A DNA stretch of 9,047 nucleotides. It comes from an uncultured Clostridia bacterium. Its GTDB lineage: Bacteria > Bacillota > Clostridia > Saccharofermentanales > Fastidiosipilaceae. Of the stretch, positions 1-5,642 are shown piece by piece. Position numbers and translations under genes: made by a program. Each line of letters begins with the position of its first letter. The first letter of the stretch is position 1. The stretch is from positions 1 through 9,047 of the forward strand of contig CAMXYS010000063.1 of the NCBI GenBank assembly GCA_947253135.1, in the 5' to 3' direction. The notes below the pieces were generated by a model. That model saw nothing but the letters and a program-made list of their open reading frames with translations, did no database searches and was not told where the DNA came from.

Positions 1-573
1 AAAATAAAGAATGCCACGAGCCACACTCTCAGCAGTTTGGGGGCCTTGCACCCGGCAGGGATACAGGACGATTTGAATGCCCGGCCATCGCCGGCCGGCC
101 ACATGGATAATGTCGCGGATAACTGCCCCGGAGGCGGAGGTGACAACACCGATTTTGCGTGGGAAGCGGGGCAGGCTTTTCTTCCTTTCAGAATTAAATA
201 AGCCTTCAGCTGTCAACTTATTTTTAAGTCGATTAAATTCCTCATATAAGTTGCCCAGGCCGGACTCCTGCATGCTGTTGATATAAAGCTGGAAGCGGCC
301 ATCTCTTTCAAAAAAACCGGCCCGGCAGTCACAGACCACCCGGGCCCCATCACACGGTTCAAAAGTTAGACTGCGGGCATTGCCTTGAAACATGACACAG
401 CTGACAGTGGCCGTCTCGTCGCGCAAAGAAAAGTAGAGGTGACCGGAGCGGTAGCGTTTAACATTGGCCAGCTCGCCTCCGATTCGAATACTAGCCAGCT
501 CTTGCTGCGCCCCGATGAGGGCGGCCACGTGCCGATTCAGCTCAGCTACAGTAATAACCGGATAATCACTCAA
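1..573 (-). CDS. xseA: Exodeoxyribonuclease VII large subunit, N-terminal part (runs off left edge)
   Basis: This is the large, catalytic subunit of exonuclease VII, which with XseB degrades single-stranded DNA to oligonucleotides in repair and recombination in the cytoplasm. The visible 191 codons hold the N-terminal OB-fold (about residues 5-105, with VAELNR, GELANVKRYRSGHLYFSL and FQLYINSM), the linker motif GLGNLYEEFNRLKNKL at 105-120, and the start of the exonuclease domain (KIGVVTSASGAVIRDI at 140-155). The family is usually 400-450 residues, so a little under half is present. I start it at TTG 571-573. No ATG lies upstream because the frame meets a TAG nine codons into the end of nusB, and the next candidate, GTG at codon 16, would cut the OB-fold. 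The start overlaps the nusB stop by 8 bases (TTGAGTGA), with a weak GCGGAG ribosome binding site upstream. It is probably translationally coupled to nusB; xseB is expected next, outside the window. Confidence 0.95.
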   Translation of the reverse strand, partial: MSDYPVITVAELNRHVAALIGAQQELASIRIGGELANVKRYRSGHLYFSLRDETATVSCVMFQGNARSLTFEPCDGARVVCDCRAGFFERDGRFQLYINSMQESGLGNLYEEFNRLKNKLTAEGLFNSERKKSLPRFPRKIGVVTSASGAVIRDIIHVAGRRWPGIQIVLYPCRVQGPQTAESVARGILYF

Positions 574-1213
574 GGCCAGACTCCGCTTCTAAATCTGTTG
601 CTTGATCAACCGAATCGGCTAAGTCAGATGAACCCGGTTGCGCCGAAACAGGTTCGGCCGCCGTTTCCGCCGGCGCCTCAGCTTTAGCCGGAGGATCGGC
701 GGAGGCGGTAGGAGCCGCTGCGGTGGCCTCCTCTCTCACCTTTTTCAAGCGGCCCAGCACCGCATTGATGTAAGGCCTGGAATTGGCGTCTCCGTATTTG
801 TTTGCCAGCAGCACGGCCTCGTTGACTGCCACGTTAAAAGGGATGTCCGGCCTCATCTTAATTTCATAGCAGGCCATCCGCAAAATGCAGCGGTCTACAT
901 GCGGCAGGCGTCCCGGCTGCCAGCCCTTTAAATAGGGTGAGTACAGTTCATCCAGCAAGTCCTTGTTGGCCCGGACGTAGGCGACAATATCCAGGATAAA
1001 GTCGCGGTCATCCGCCCGCACCGGCCGGCCCAAACCGGCTGGGTATTCCTCCGGTTCGAAGCGGTCGCCTTGATCTCCGGCCGGTGGATAGGACAAGTTG
1101 GCCATGAACCGGTCAACTTGTTCCTGCTCTTGCCCCGGTTGTAATTCCAATTGGAACAACAATTGAAAGGCGCGTTCCCTCGCCAAGCTGCGACTGTGTG
1201 TAGGCTTTGTCAC
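566..1213 (-). CDS. nusB: Transcription antitermination factor NusB with a long acidic C-terminal tail
   Basis: NusB binds the boxA RNA with NusE (ribosomal protein S10) and supports antitermination during rRNA transcription. The all-helical fold is recognisable: SLARERAFQLLFQLE at 9-23, DDRDFILDIVAYV at 68-80, and the typical C-terminal helices (LPHVDRCILRMACYEI at 103-118, VAVNEAVLLANKYGD at 128-142, YINAVLGRLKK at 148-158). The start is GTG at 1211-1213, preceded by GGAGG ten bases upstream. The protein is 215 residues against the usual 130-160. The excess is a tail from about residue 160 to the end, rich in Ala, Pro and Glu and without hydrophobic clusters, plus a loop enlarged around residues 40-67. 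The gene sits between the DUF2273 gene (100-base gap) and xseA (8-base overlap), a common Bacillota arrangement. The NusB call is firm; the role of the tail is unknown. Confidence 0.96.
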   Translation of the reverse strand: MTKPTHSRSLARERAFQLLFQLELQPGQEQEQVDRFMANLSYPPAGDQGDRFEPEEYPAGLGRPVRADDRDFILDIVAYVRANKDLLDELYSPYLKGWQPGRLPHVDRCILRMACYEIKMRPDIPFNVAVNEAVLLANKYGDANSRPYINAVLGRLKKVREEATAAAPTASADPPAKAEAPAETAAEPVSAQPGSSDLADSVDQATDLEAESGLE

Positions 1214-1233
1214 CCTGGTATTTCCTCCATCTA

Positions 1234-1276
1234 GATAAAAAGTGGTTTGCCAATCACTTCCGGCAACTTACAAACC
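1234..1276 (-). terminator. Weak hairpin with T-run between the DUF2273 gene and nusB (possible attenuator)
   Basis: Read on the minus strand, GGTTTG (1276-1271) can pair with CAAACC (1249-1244). An alternative inner stem is TTGCC/GGCAA around the loop GGAAGTGATT. The stem is followed by AC and then TTTTT. The stems are short and the outer loop is long, so this would at best be a partial terminator or an RNA processing site lowering read-through from the asp23 group into nusB. It lies about 30 bases upstream of the nusB start. Confidence 0.25.
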
Positions 1277-1313
1277 GCTTTGCCAGGCGGCCTTGTATGC
1301 TATTGACAATATT

Positions 1314-1550
1314 TTAGCGGAAACGGCCGGGGGGAATAAGCTTATCCAGCAGACGCTGCAGATCTTCCGGATCCGACAAAAAACGAGCACCGAAAATATA
1401 ACCGGCCAAGGTCAGACAAAGGATAAGCAGGGTCTTCCAAAAACCAAAAATCGCCCAAAGCACCCCCACAACAAAGCAAAGTCCTGCACAGATCAAACCG
1501 GCATGACGTCTGACCAATAAGTTGCCTAACTTGGTTAGAAAGCGTCTCAT
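1314..1550 (-). CDS. DUF2273 small membrane protein (Asp23/AmaP partner)
   Basis: This is a 78-residue membrane protein of the DUF2273 family, which in Bacillota is encoded beside Asp23/Gls24 and AmaP and is thought to belong to the same membrane-anchored envelope-stress complex. Two hydrophobic segments are visible, about residues 17-37 and 39-54, separated by the family-typical GFWKTL (36-41). The C-terminus DPEDLQRLLDKLIPPGRFR is a short charged helix ending in a basic tail. I start it at ATG 1548-1550, one base after the amaP stop. A TTG at 1581-1583 is in frame and would add 11 residues overlapping amaP, but has no better ribosome binding site. No catalytic residues are expected. The biochemical function of the family is not established. 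Confidence 0.85.
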   Translation of the reverse strand: MRRFLTKLGNLLVRRHAGLICAGLCFVVGVLWAIFGFWKTLLILCLTLAGYIFGARFLSDPEDLQRLLDKLIPPGRFR

Positions 1551-1551
1551 T

Positions 1552-2103
1552 TTAATGTCCGATCCGGGTTCCGACCAGCTCAACTCTGCTGACTTTTACC
1601 GTCACACCGGCCACCGGTATGCCCGTGTAGCGCTCTACATCTTTTTTCACCCGATCCTGTAAAGCGCTCATCTGAGCCCTGATTTCCACATCGGAATACA
1701 ACACCACAATCAAGGTGATTGAGATTTCATTATTTTTGGCGCCATGAACTCTGGCCTTGGCACTTTTGACACCGGCTTGCGCCAGTTGAGCGGCATTGAG
1801 GGCAATGCTTTCAATCGCATTGATCCCGACGTCAATTTGACCGGTCTCCGTGCTGCTGACCCTCGTTTTCTTTAAGCGGTCACTCGCCCAAGCGTAAACT
1901 ATGGTTAAAACTGCTGCTATAAAAACAACAGCGCTGACCACTCCACCGGTGAGCGCCAAACTGTCTGTCACCCTTAACTGGTAAAGAAAAAGCAGAAAAG
2001 ATGTGCCGAAGACAGGATTGACTAAATACCAAAAGAACAGAGCGCTCACACCTGCGGTGAGCAGGGCAAATATCAACAAAAAGAAACGTACTCGTTTACG
2101 CAT
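1552..2103 (-). CDS. amaP: Alkaline shock response membrane anchor protein AmaP
   Basis: AmaP anchors Asp23 at the cell membrane in Staphylococcus aureus, and this 183-residue protein has the same plan. It has a basic N-terminus (MRKRVR), a first transmembrane segment at about 7-28, a second at about 48-72, and a cytoplasmic Asp23-like domain from about 88 to 180. The C-terminal domain contains VKKDVERYTGIPV at 152-164, which mirrors VKADVERYTDLIV in the neighbouring Asp23 protein. The ATG start at 2101-2103 lies inside the end of asp23 (8-base overlap, ATGCGTAA). A purine-rich GAAGGGGAG lies ten bases upstream. The DUF2273 gene follows after one base. The overlap suggests matched synthesis of anchor and soluble partner. 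The family call rests on topology, domain order and neighbours and is strong. Confidence 0.88.
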   Translation of the reverse strand: MRKRVRFFLLIFALLTAGVSALFFWYLVNPVFGTSFLLFLYQLRVTDSLALTGGVVSAVVFIAAVLTIVYAWASDRLKKTRVSSTETGQIDVGINAIESIALNAAQLAQAGVKSAKARVHGAKNNEISITLIVVLYSDVEIRAQMSALQDRVKKDVERYTGIPVAGVTVKVSRVELVGTRIGH

Positions 2104-2494
2104 GTTCTTTTTTCTCCCCTTCTTTACCGGAAAGTGGAGCCGCTATGTCCATCACATGGACATTTACCGTCTCCACAATCAAATCTGTATAGCGCTCCAC
2201 ATCAGCCTTCACATTTTCCTGAATCGCCCAAGCCACCTCGGGTACAATCAAGCCGAAGGCGACAACCGGATAGACCGTCAAGCTGATAGCATTTTCGGTT
2301 TCACTGTCAAAAAAGACCTGTACACCAGCCCCCTCTTCGCGTAGGCCGATGGCCCTCCTGAACAAGGAGGCGACACCGGGAGCCAGGCGCACAACGCCGG
2401 AAGTTTGCAGGGCGGCCTCAGCCGCATATTGAGCAATAAAACCCCTGGACATACTGCGGTCGCCTTTGACGCCATTGACCTTTTGCTCCGCCAT
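2096..2494 (-). CDS. Asp23/Gls24 family envelope stress response protein
   Basis: This is a soluble 132-residue Asp23/Gls24 (DUF322) protein, a family linked to alkaline and cell-wall stress that forms membrane-associated assemblies through AmaP. Family features are the N-terminal helix ending IAQYAAEAALQTSGVVRLA (22-40), the central strands ENAISLTVYPVVAFG (67-81), and the amphipathic helix with VKADVERYTDLIVETVNVHV (93-112). The C-terminus is charged and low in complexity (SGKEGEKKEHA). The ATG start has AGGGAG six bases upstream. It lies 84 bases downstream of efp, with no clear terminator between, so read-through from efp is likely. In some Bacillota several paralogues exist; this is the copy in the efp-nusB neighbourhood. 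It cannot be assigned specifically to asp23 or gls24, so no symbol is given. Confidence 0.9.
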   Translation of the reverse strand: MAEQKVNGVKGDRSMSRGFIAQYAAEAALQTSGVVRLAPGVASLFRRAIGLREEGAGVQVFFDSETENAISLTVYPVVAFGLIVPEVAWAIQENVKADVERYTDLIVETVNVHVMDIAAPLSGKEGEKKEHA

Positions 2495-2578
2495 CTCCTT
2501 CTCCCTTCAAGCTTTTTTCTAGCTGCCTTTATCGATCCGGAAAGAAGCTCACAGAGGTCTGACCCTCCCGGTTGGCAC

Positions 2579-3142
2579 TTATTCTTTGACACGCTCCATG
2601 TACTCACCGCTGCGGGTATCCACCCTGATCTTTTCGCCTTGATTGATGAAGAGCGGAACTTTGACAATGGCGCCGGTCTCCAAGGTCGCTTGCTTGGTCG
2701 CATTGGTCGCAGTGTCACCCTTGACACCGGGCTCTGTCTCCGTCACTTCCAACTCTACAAACAAGGGCAATTCCACACTGAATACACTGCCTTTATAGGA
2801 GACAACCTTGCAGACCATATTTTCTTTTAAGAACTTCAGTCCTTCGCCTAAAACGTCAGCTGCAAAGGGTAGCTGGTCATAGGTTTCCGTGTCCATAAAG
2901 TAATAAAGATCGCCGTCGTTGTACAAATAGGACATGTCGCGGCGCTCCAGCTGAGCTTCAGGGAACTTTTCATTGGGGTTGAAGGAATGTTCAACCACGC
3001 TACCTGTCCGCACATTGCGATATTTGGTACGTACAAAAGCTGCTCCCTTACCGGGTTTGACATGCTGAAACTCTACCACTTGCATGACCTGTCCATCATA
3101 TTCAAAGGTCATGCCGTTTCTGAAATCACCTGCTGAAATCAT
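2579..3142 (-). CDS. efp: Translation elongation factor P
   Basis: EF-P binds between the ribosomal P and E sites and rescues ribosomes stalled on polyproline stretches. The 187-residue protein has the expected three beta-barrel domains: KOW-like domain I (residues 1-63) with the conserved loop HVKPGKGAAFVR (27-38), domain II (about 66-126), and the C-terminal OB domain with the family signature region around ELEVTETEPGVKGDTA (130-145). Lys32, at the tip of the domain I loop, is the position modified in many bacteria. The modification type cannot be read from this window, and no modification enzyme gene is nearby. The start is ATG 3140-3142, giving the canonical MISAGDFRNG. A longer in-frame start at 3172 is rejected because it would swallow the ribosome binding site. 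Upstream there is a TATGAT that could serve as a -10 box (3189-3194) but no good -35. Confidence 0.98.
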   Translation of the reverse strand: MISAGDFRNGMTFEYDGQVMQVVEFQHVKPGKGAAFVRTKYRNVRTGSVVEHSFNPNEKFPEAQLERRDMSYLYNDGDLYYFMDTETYDQLPFAADVLGEGLKFLKENMVCKVVSYKGSVFSVELPLFVELEVTETEPGVKGDTATNATKQATLETGAIVKVPLFINQGEKIRVDTRSGEYMERVKE

Positions 3143-3148
3143 CGTGTA

Positions 3149-3155
3149 CCTCCCT
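3149..3155 (-). promoter_or_regulatory. Ribosome binding site that fixes the efp start
   Basis: On the minus strand AGGGAGG lies six bases before ATG 3140-3142. It falls inside the alternative longer reading frame, which argues for the shorter, canonical 187-residue EF-P. Confidence 0.85.
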
Positions 3156-3259
3156 AAAGGTAAAATCGTCATATAACTGATTTAGTCTATCATATTTCGA
3201 GTCCGATATTAAACTATGAAACAAAGTTTATAGTCGGCTGCCCGGACCTACAAACTCGC

Positions 3260-3288
3260 ATACAAAGAGCAGATGAAATCAATCTGCT
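3260..3288 (-). terminator. Candidate terminator hairpin overlapping the comF stop codon
   Basis: On the minus strand AGCAGAT (3288-3282) and ATCTGCT (3274-3268) form a perfect 7-base-pair stem with a 7-base loop. They are followed by the modest T-rich tail CTTTGTAT. The stem starts inside the comF TAG codon. It separates the metK-comF unit from efp, but the weak tail leaves room for read-through. Confidence 0.45.
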
Positions 3289-4081
3289 AGTCAATGGCCA
3301 AGCTGAGAATGACAACTTTGGCCGCTCCCCCAAAGACCAGACTGAGGGCCGCGTTTCTGACCGTAGAACCGGTGGTTAAAACATCGTCCAGCAAAATTAA
3401 GGACTTGCCGACAAAGGCACGGGGCGAGGAGGCATTAACCCTAAAAGCCTCGGCCAAATTAGCAGCCCGCTGATCCACCCCCTGCAAGGTGGACTGCCGG
3501 GCGGTAGCACGCACCCTTTGCAGCCCGTCAACAGCGACCGGAAGCTTGCAAAGCCTACCCGCTTCCAGCGCTAACTCGGCTGCTTGATTATAGCCGCGCT
3601 CACGCAAACGACGCGGGTGCAAGGGAACCGGAACCAGGAAGTCCGGCGCACCTTCCCGAGGCAGAATAAATTGTTGTATGCAACCGGTCAGCAAAGCACC
3701 TAGGGGCGGGACAGCGGCCAGGTCGCCGCCAAACTTCAGCGCCGCCACAGCCCGATTGATCGGCTCCTCATAGCGCATCGCACTATAGCAAGGGAAATAA
3801 TCCGGGTAGGAAAAGGGCAGTGCAGCCGGATAGGCTGCGGGGTCGTAGAGCCGGCGCCGGCCATGCTCTCCCGTGTGTGCAGCCAGGCAAAGTCCCTGCT
3901 GCTCCGGGGGCACAAAGGGAAGTCGAGCTTGGCAGCCGGCGCAAAGGCAGACACGGGGCTTCCTAATATACCGGTCATCCGTCAGAGGAAGGCCGCAAAA
4001 ATAACAGGCGGTGGGGAGAAGGTAGCGGCTTTTTAAGTTGTAAAAAAATACTTTAACGAGATTGCTGAGGCGGCCCCTCAA
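3287..4081 (-). CDS. ComF-family phosphoribosyltransferase-like protein
   Basis: This is a 264-residue ComF/ComFC (GntX-like) protein. The family combines an N-terminal zinc-binding cysteine cluster with a type I phosphoribosyltransferase fold and is needed for DNA uptake in competent bacteria, though many carriers are not known to be competent. The cysteines are CYFC (26-29) and CLCAGC (45-50). The PRTase part has VPVPLHPRRLRERGYNQA (150-167) and the PRPP-loop motif LILLDDVLTTGST (228-240). The start is TTG 4079-4081, overlapping the metK stop as TTGA, with GAGG seven bases upstream. No ATG or GTG precedes the first cysteine pair, so TTG is the only reasonable start. The overlap places the gene on the SAM-riboswitch-controlled metK transcript rather than beside a comFA helicase gene, its usual partner. 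The enzymatic substrate is unknown for the family. Confidence 0.88.
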   Translation of the reverse strand: MRGRLSNLVKVFFYNLKSRYLLPTACYFCGLPLTDDRYIRKPRVCLCAGCQARLPFVPPEQQGLCLAAHTGEHGRRRLYDPAAYPAALPFSYPDYFPCYSAMRYEEPINRAVAALKFGGDLAAVPPLGALLTGCIQQFILPREGAPDFLVPVPLHPRRLRERGYNQAAELALEAGRLCKLPVAVDGLQRVRATARQSTLQGVDQRAANLAEAFRVNASSPRAFVGKSLILLDDVLTTGSTVRNAALSLVFGGAAKVVILSLAID

Positions 4082-5301
4082 AGGTTCGCCTCAGCCTGTT
4101 TCACGGCCTGGTTCAACTCGTTCAAGCGATTGAGGCGTTCCCAAGGCAGGTCCAGGTCAGTCCTGCCGAAATGGCCGTAAGCAGCTGTTTGCTGATAAAT
4201 CGGCCGGCGCAAAGCCAAAGCTTCGATGATGCCGTCCGGGGTCAAGTCAAAAACAGCTTGCACCGCCTGCACCAAAACAGATTCGTCCACTGTACCTGTG
4301 CCATGGGTGTCTATTAAAACTGACACCGGGTGGGCTACCCCTATTGAATAGGCCAGCTGTATTTCGCAGCGGTCGGCATACCCGCCGGCCACAATGTGCT
4401 TGGCGATGTAGCGCGCCATGTAGGAAGCCGAGCGATCCACCTTTGTGGGATCCTTGCCCGAAAAGGCGCCTCCGCCGTGACGGGCATGCCCGCCATAAGT
4501 GTCTACAACAATCTTGCGGCCGGTCAAGCCGGAATCACCTTCAGGACCACCGACAACAAAACGGCCGGTCGGGTTGACTAAGATCCTGGTCTCTTCATCA
4601 ATAAAGGAGACATCTATTGTCGGCCGAATCACTTCGCGAATCAGGTCCTTGGTCAGGTCTTCATGACTGTAATCCGCCTTGTGCTGTGTTGAGACAACAA
4701 TATCCGTCACCCGAATAACCCGACCAAATTCGTCGTATTCCACCGTTACCTGGGCCTTCCCATCCGGTAAAAGTTGTGGCAAAATGCCCTCTTTTCTGAC
4801 ACTGGCTAAGCGGCGACAAATTTTTTGTGACAACACAGCCGTAAGCGGCATCAATTCCGGTGTCTCACGGCAAGCGTAGCCAAACATCATGCCCTGGTCA
4901 CCTGCACCCGTTTGACGGATACCGGTCTCTCTTGTTTCCAGCGACTCGACTACACCGCGGCTGATATCCGGTGACTGACTGTCAATTGCCGTCAAGATCG
5001 CGCAGGAATCCGCATCAAAGCCGCACTGTCCCTTAACGTAACCGATATCTTTAATGGTCGCTCTGACAAGGGCCGGTATGTCGACATAGCAGGCGGTTGA
5101 AATTTCGCCCATCACCAGCACCATGCCTGTCGTCACAACGGTTTCACAGGCAACTCTGGCTTGGGGGTCCTGACTTAAAATCGCATCTAAGACTGCATCC
5201 GAAATCTGATCACAAACCTTGTCGGGGTGTCCTTCCGTCACCGCTTCGGATGAAAAAAGCCGGTGCCCCGGCGCCAGTCTGATCATCTGATTATCCTTCA
5301 C
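4078..5301 (-). CDS. metK: S-adenosylmethionine synthetase (methionine adenosyltransferase)
   Basis: MetK makes S-adenosylmethionine from ATP and methionine in the cytoplasm, releasing phosphate and diphosphate. All key motifs are present: SEAVTEGHPDKVCDQISDA (18-36, with the active-site His and Asp), the methionine-loop signature GAGDQGMMFGYA (132-143), and the glycine-rich GGGAFSGKDPTKVDRS (276-291). With the GTG start at 5299-5301 it is 407 residues, close to the usual 385-400. An ATG at 5314-5316 is in frame but lies upstream of the AGGGAGG ribosome binding site, so I reject it. ATG 5284-5286 (402 residues, AAGGA seven bases before) is a possible alternative. Expression should be controlled by the S-box leader just upstream, so that SAM represses its own synthesis. 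comF overlaps the 3' end by four bases. Confidence 0.98.
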   Translation of the reverse strand: MKDNQMIRLAPGHRLFSSEAVTEGHPDKVCDQISDAVLDAILSQDPQARVACETVVTTGMVLVMGEISTACYVDIPALVRATIKDIGYVKGQCGFDADSCAILTAIDSQSPDISRGVVESLETRETGIRQTGAGDQGMMFGYACRETPELMPLTAVLSQKICRRLASVRKEGILPQLLPDGKAQVTVEYDEFGRVIRVTDIVVSTQHKADYSHEDLTKDLIREVIRPTIDVSFIDEETRILVNPTGRFVVGGPEGDSGLTGRKIVVDTYGGHARHGGGAFSGKDPTKVDRSASYMARYIAKHIVAGGYADRCEIQLAYSIGVAHPVSVLIDTHGTGTVDESVLVQAVQAVFDLTPDGIIEALALRRPIYQQTAAYGHFGRTDLDLPWERLNRLNELNQAVKQAEANL

Positions 5302-5305
5302 CTTA

Positions 5306-5313
5306 TCCTCCCT
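5306..5313 (-). promoter_or_regulatory. Ribosome binding site deciding the metK start
   Basis: On the minus strand AGGGAGGA ends four bases before GTG 5299-5301. Because it lies within the longer ATG-started frame (5316), it favours the GTG as the true initiation codon. It is downstream of the riboswitch terminator, so it is present only in read-through transcripts. Confidence 0.7.
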
Positions 5314-5349
5314 CATTGGTCATCAAATCAAGTTACTGTATGTCTTCAT

Positions 5350-5380
5350 AAAAAAGCTCCCTTTTATGACAGGGAGCTTT
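5350..5380 (-). terminator. Intrinsic terminator of the metK SAM riboswitch
   Basis: On the minus strand AAAGCTCCCT (5380-5371) and AGGGAGCTTT (5362-5353) form a perfect 10-base-pair stem with an 8-base loop, and the run of T continues to 5350. This is the expression platform. The aptamer's 3' side carries GGGAG (5403-5399), which can pair with CTCCC (5376-5372) in the terminator's 5' arm. That offers an antiterminator when SAM is absent. Confidence 0.92.
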
Positions 5381-5393
5381 GACCTTCTATTTT

Positions 5394-5493
5394 CTCATCT
5401 CCCAGGCTTCCACCTGCCGGATTTAGCACCGTTCGCACATAACGTCGGTTGCCGGGTATCTAAGGGCCGGGTCCCTCCACCTCTCTTGATAAG
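5394..5493 (-). promoter_or_regulatory. SAM-I (S-box) riboswitch aptamer upstream of metK
   Basis: The minus-strand leader matches the S-box consensus closely. Helix P1 is CTTATC (5493-5488) with GATGAG (5399-5394). It is followed by the conserved AAGAGAGGTGGAGGGAC, then GGCCC, the CCCGGCAACC segment, the GGTGCTAAATCC junction and a P4 hairpin CAGG/CCTG. The class binds S-adenosylmethionine and in Bacillota usually terminates transcription of methionine and SAM synthesis genes. Together with the terminator at 5350-5380 this is an OFF switch for metK, and by overlap for comF. Confidence 0.95.
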
Positions 5494-5506
5494 CCATGTG
5501 CCGTTC

Positions 5507-5535
5507 ATTCTATCACCCTCACAAGGGGCCTTCAA
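5507..5535 (-). promoter_or_regulatory. Probable sigma-A promoter of the metK leader
   Basis: On the minus strand TTGAAG (-35, 5535-5530) and TAGAAT (-10, 5512-5507) are separated by exactly 17 bases. The predicted start of transcription, near 5500, falls just before helix P1 of the riboswitch, which is where an S-box leader should begin. The -10 has five of six and the -35 four of six consensus bases. Confidence 0.7.
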
Positions 5536-5567
5536 GGAGGCATCGGGCAAAAAGAGCAGACATTTTA

Positions 5568-5581
5568 TGACAAAATTGTCA
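5568..5581. repeat. Inverted repeat upstream of the metK promoter
   Basis: TGACAA-AA-TTGTCA is a perfect 6-base inverted repeat with a 2-base centre, about 33 bases upstream of the metK -35 box and downstream of the thyA stop. It could be an operator half-site pair, or the weak 3' end structure of the thyA transcript. The surrounding stretch from 5536 to 5642 holds a long A/G-rich tract on the minus strand and no gene that I can see. Confidence 0.3.
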
Positions 5582-5642
5582 CATTTTTTCTTCTTCTTTA
5601 CTTTTTTCTACTTAGATTGAGTCAGGTTGAGCTGACGACCGA

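Noticed and set aside
385..931. Plus-strand open frames opposite xseA and nusB
   Set aside because: They lie wholly antisense to two genes with clear family motifs, have no ribosome binding sites and encode arginine-rich or low-complexity products typical of shadow frames.
2003..2830. Plus-strand open frames opposite amaP, asp23 and efp, and a second minus-strand frame at 2278-2727
   Set aside because: They overlap well-supported genes, and their products show no family features.
3143..3172. Ten-residue N-terminal extension of EF-P
   Set aside because: The extension would be encoded by the ribosome binding site itself, and the canonical EF-P start MISAGDF follows it.
5302..5316. ATG start of metK at 5316
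   Set aside because: It lies upstream of the only strong ribosome binding site, AGGGAGGA at 5313-5306, which is positioned for the GTG at 5301.
5366..5620. Plus-strand open frame of 84 codons across the metK leader
   Set aside because: It is antisense to the SAM riboswitch and promoter; its phenylalanine-rich end simply translates the T-rich complement of the purine tract.
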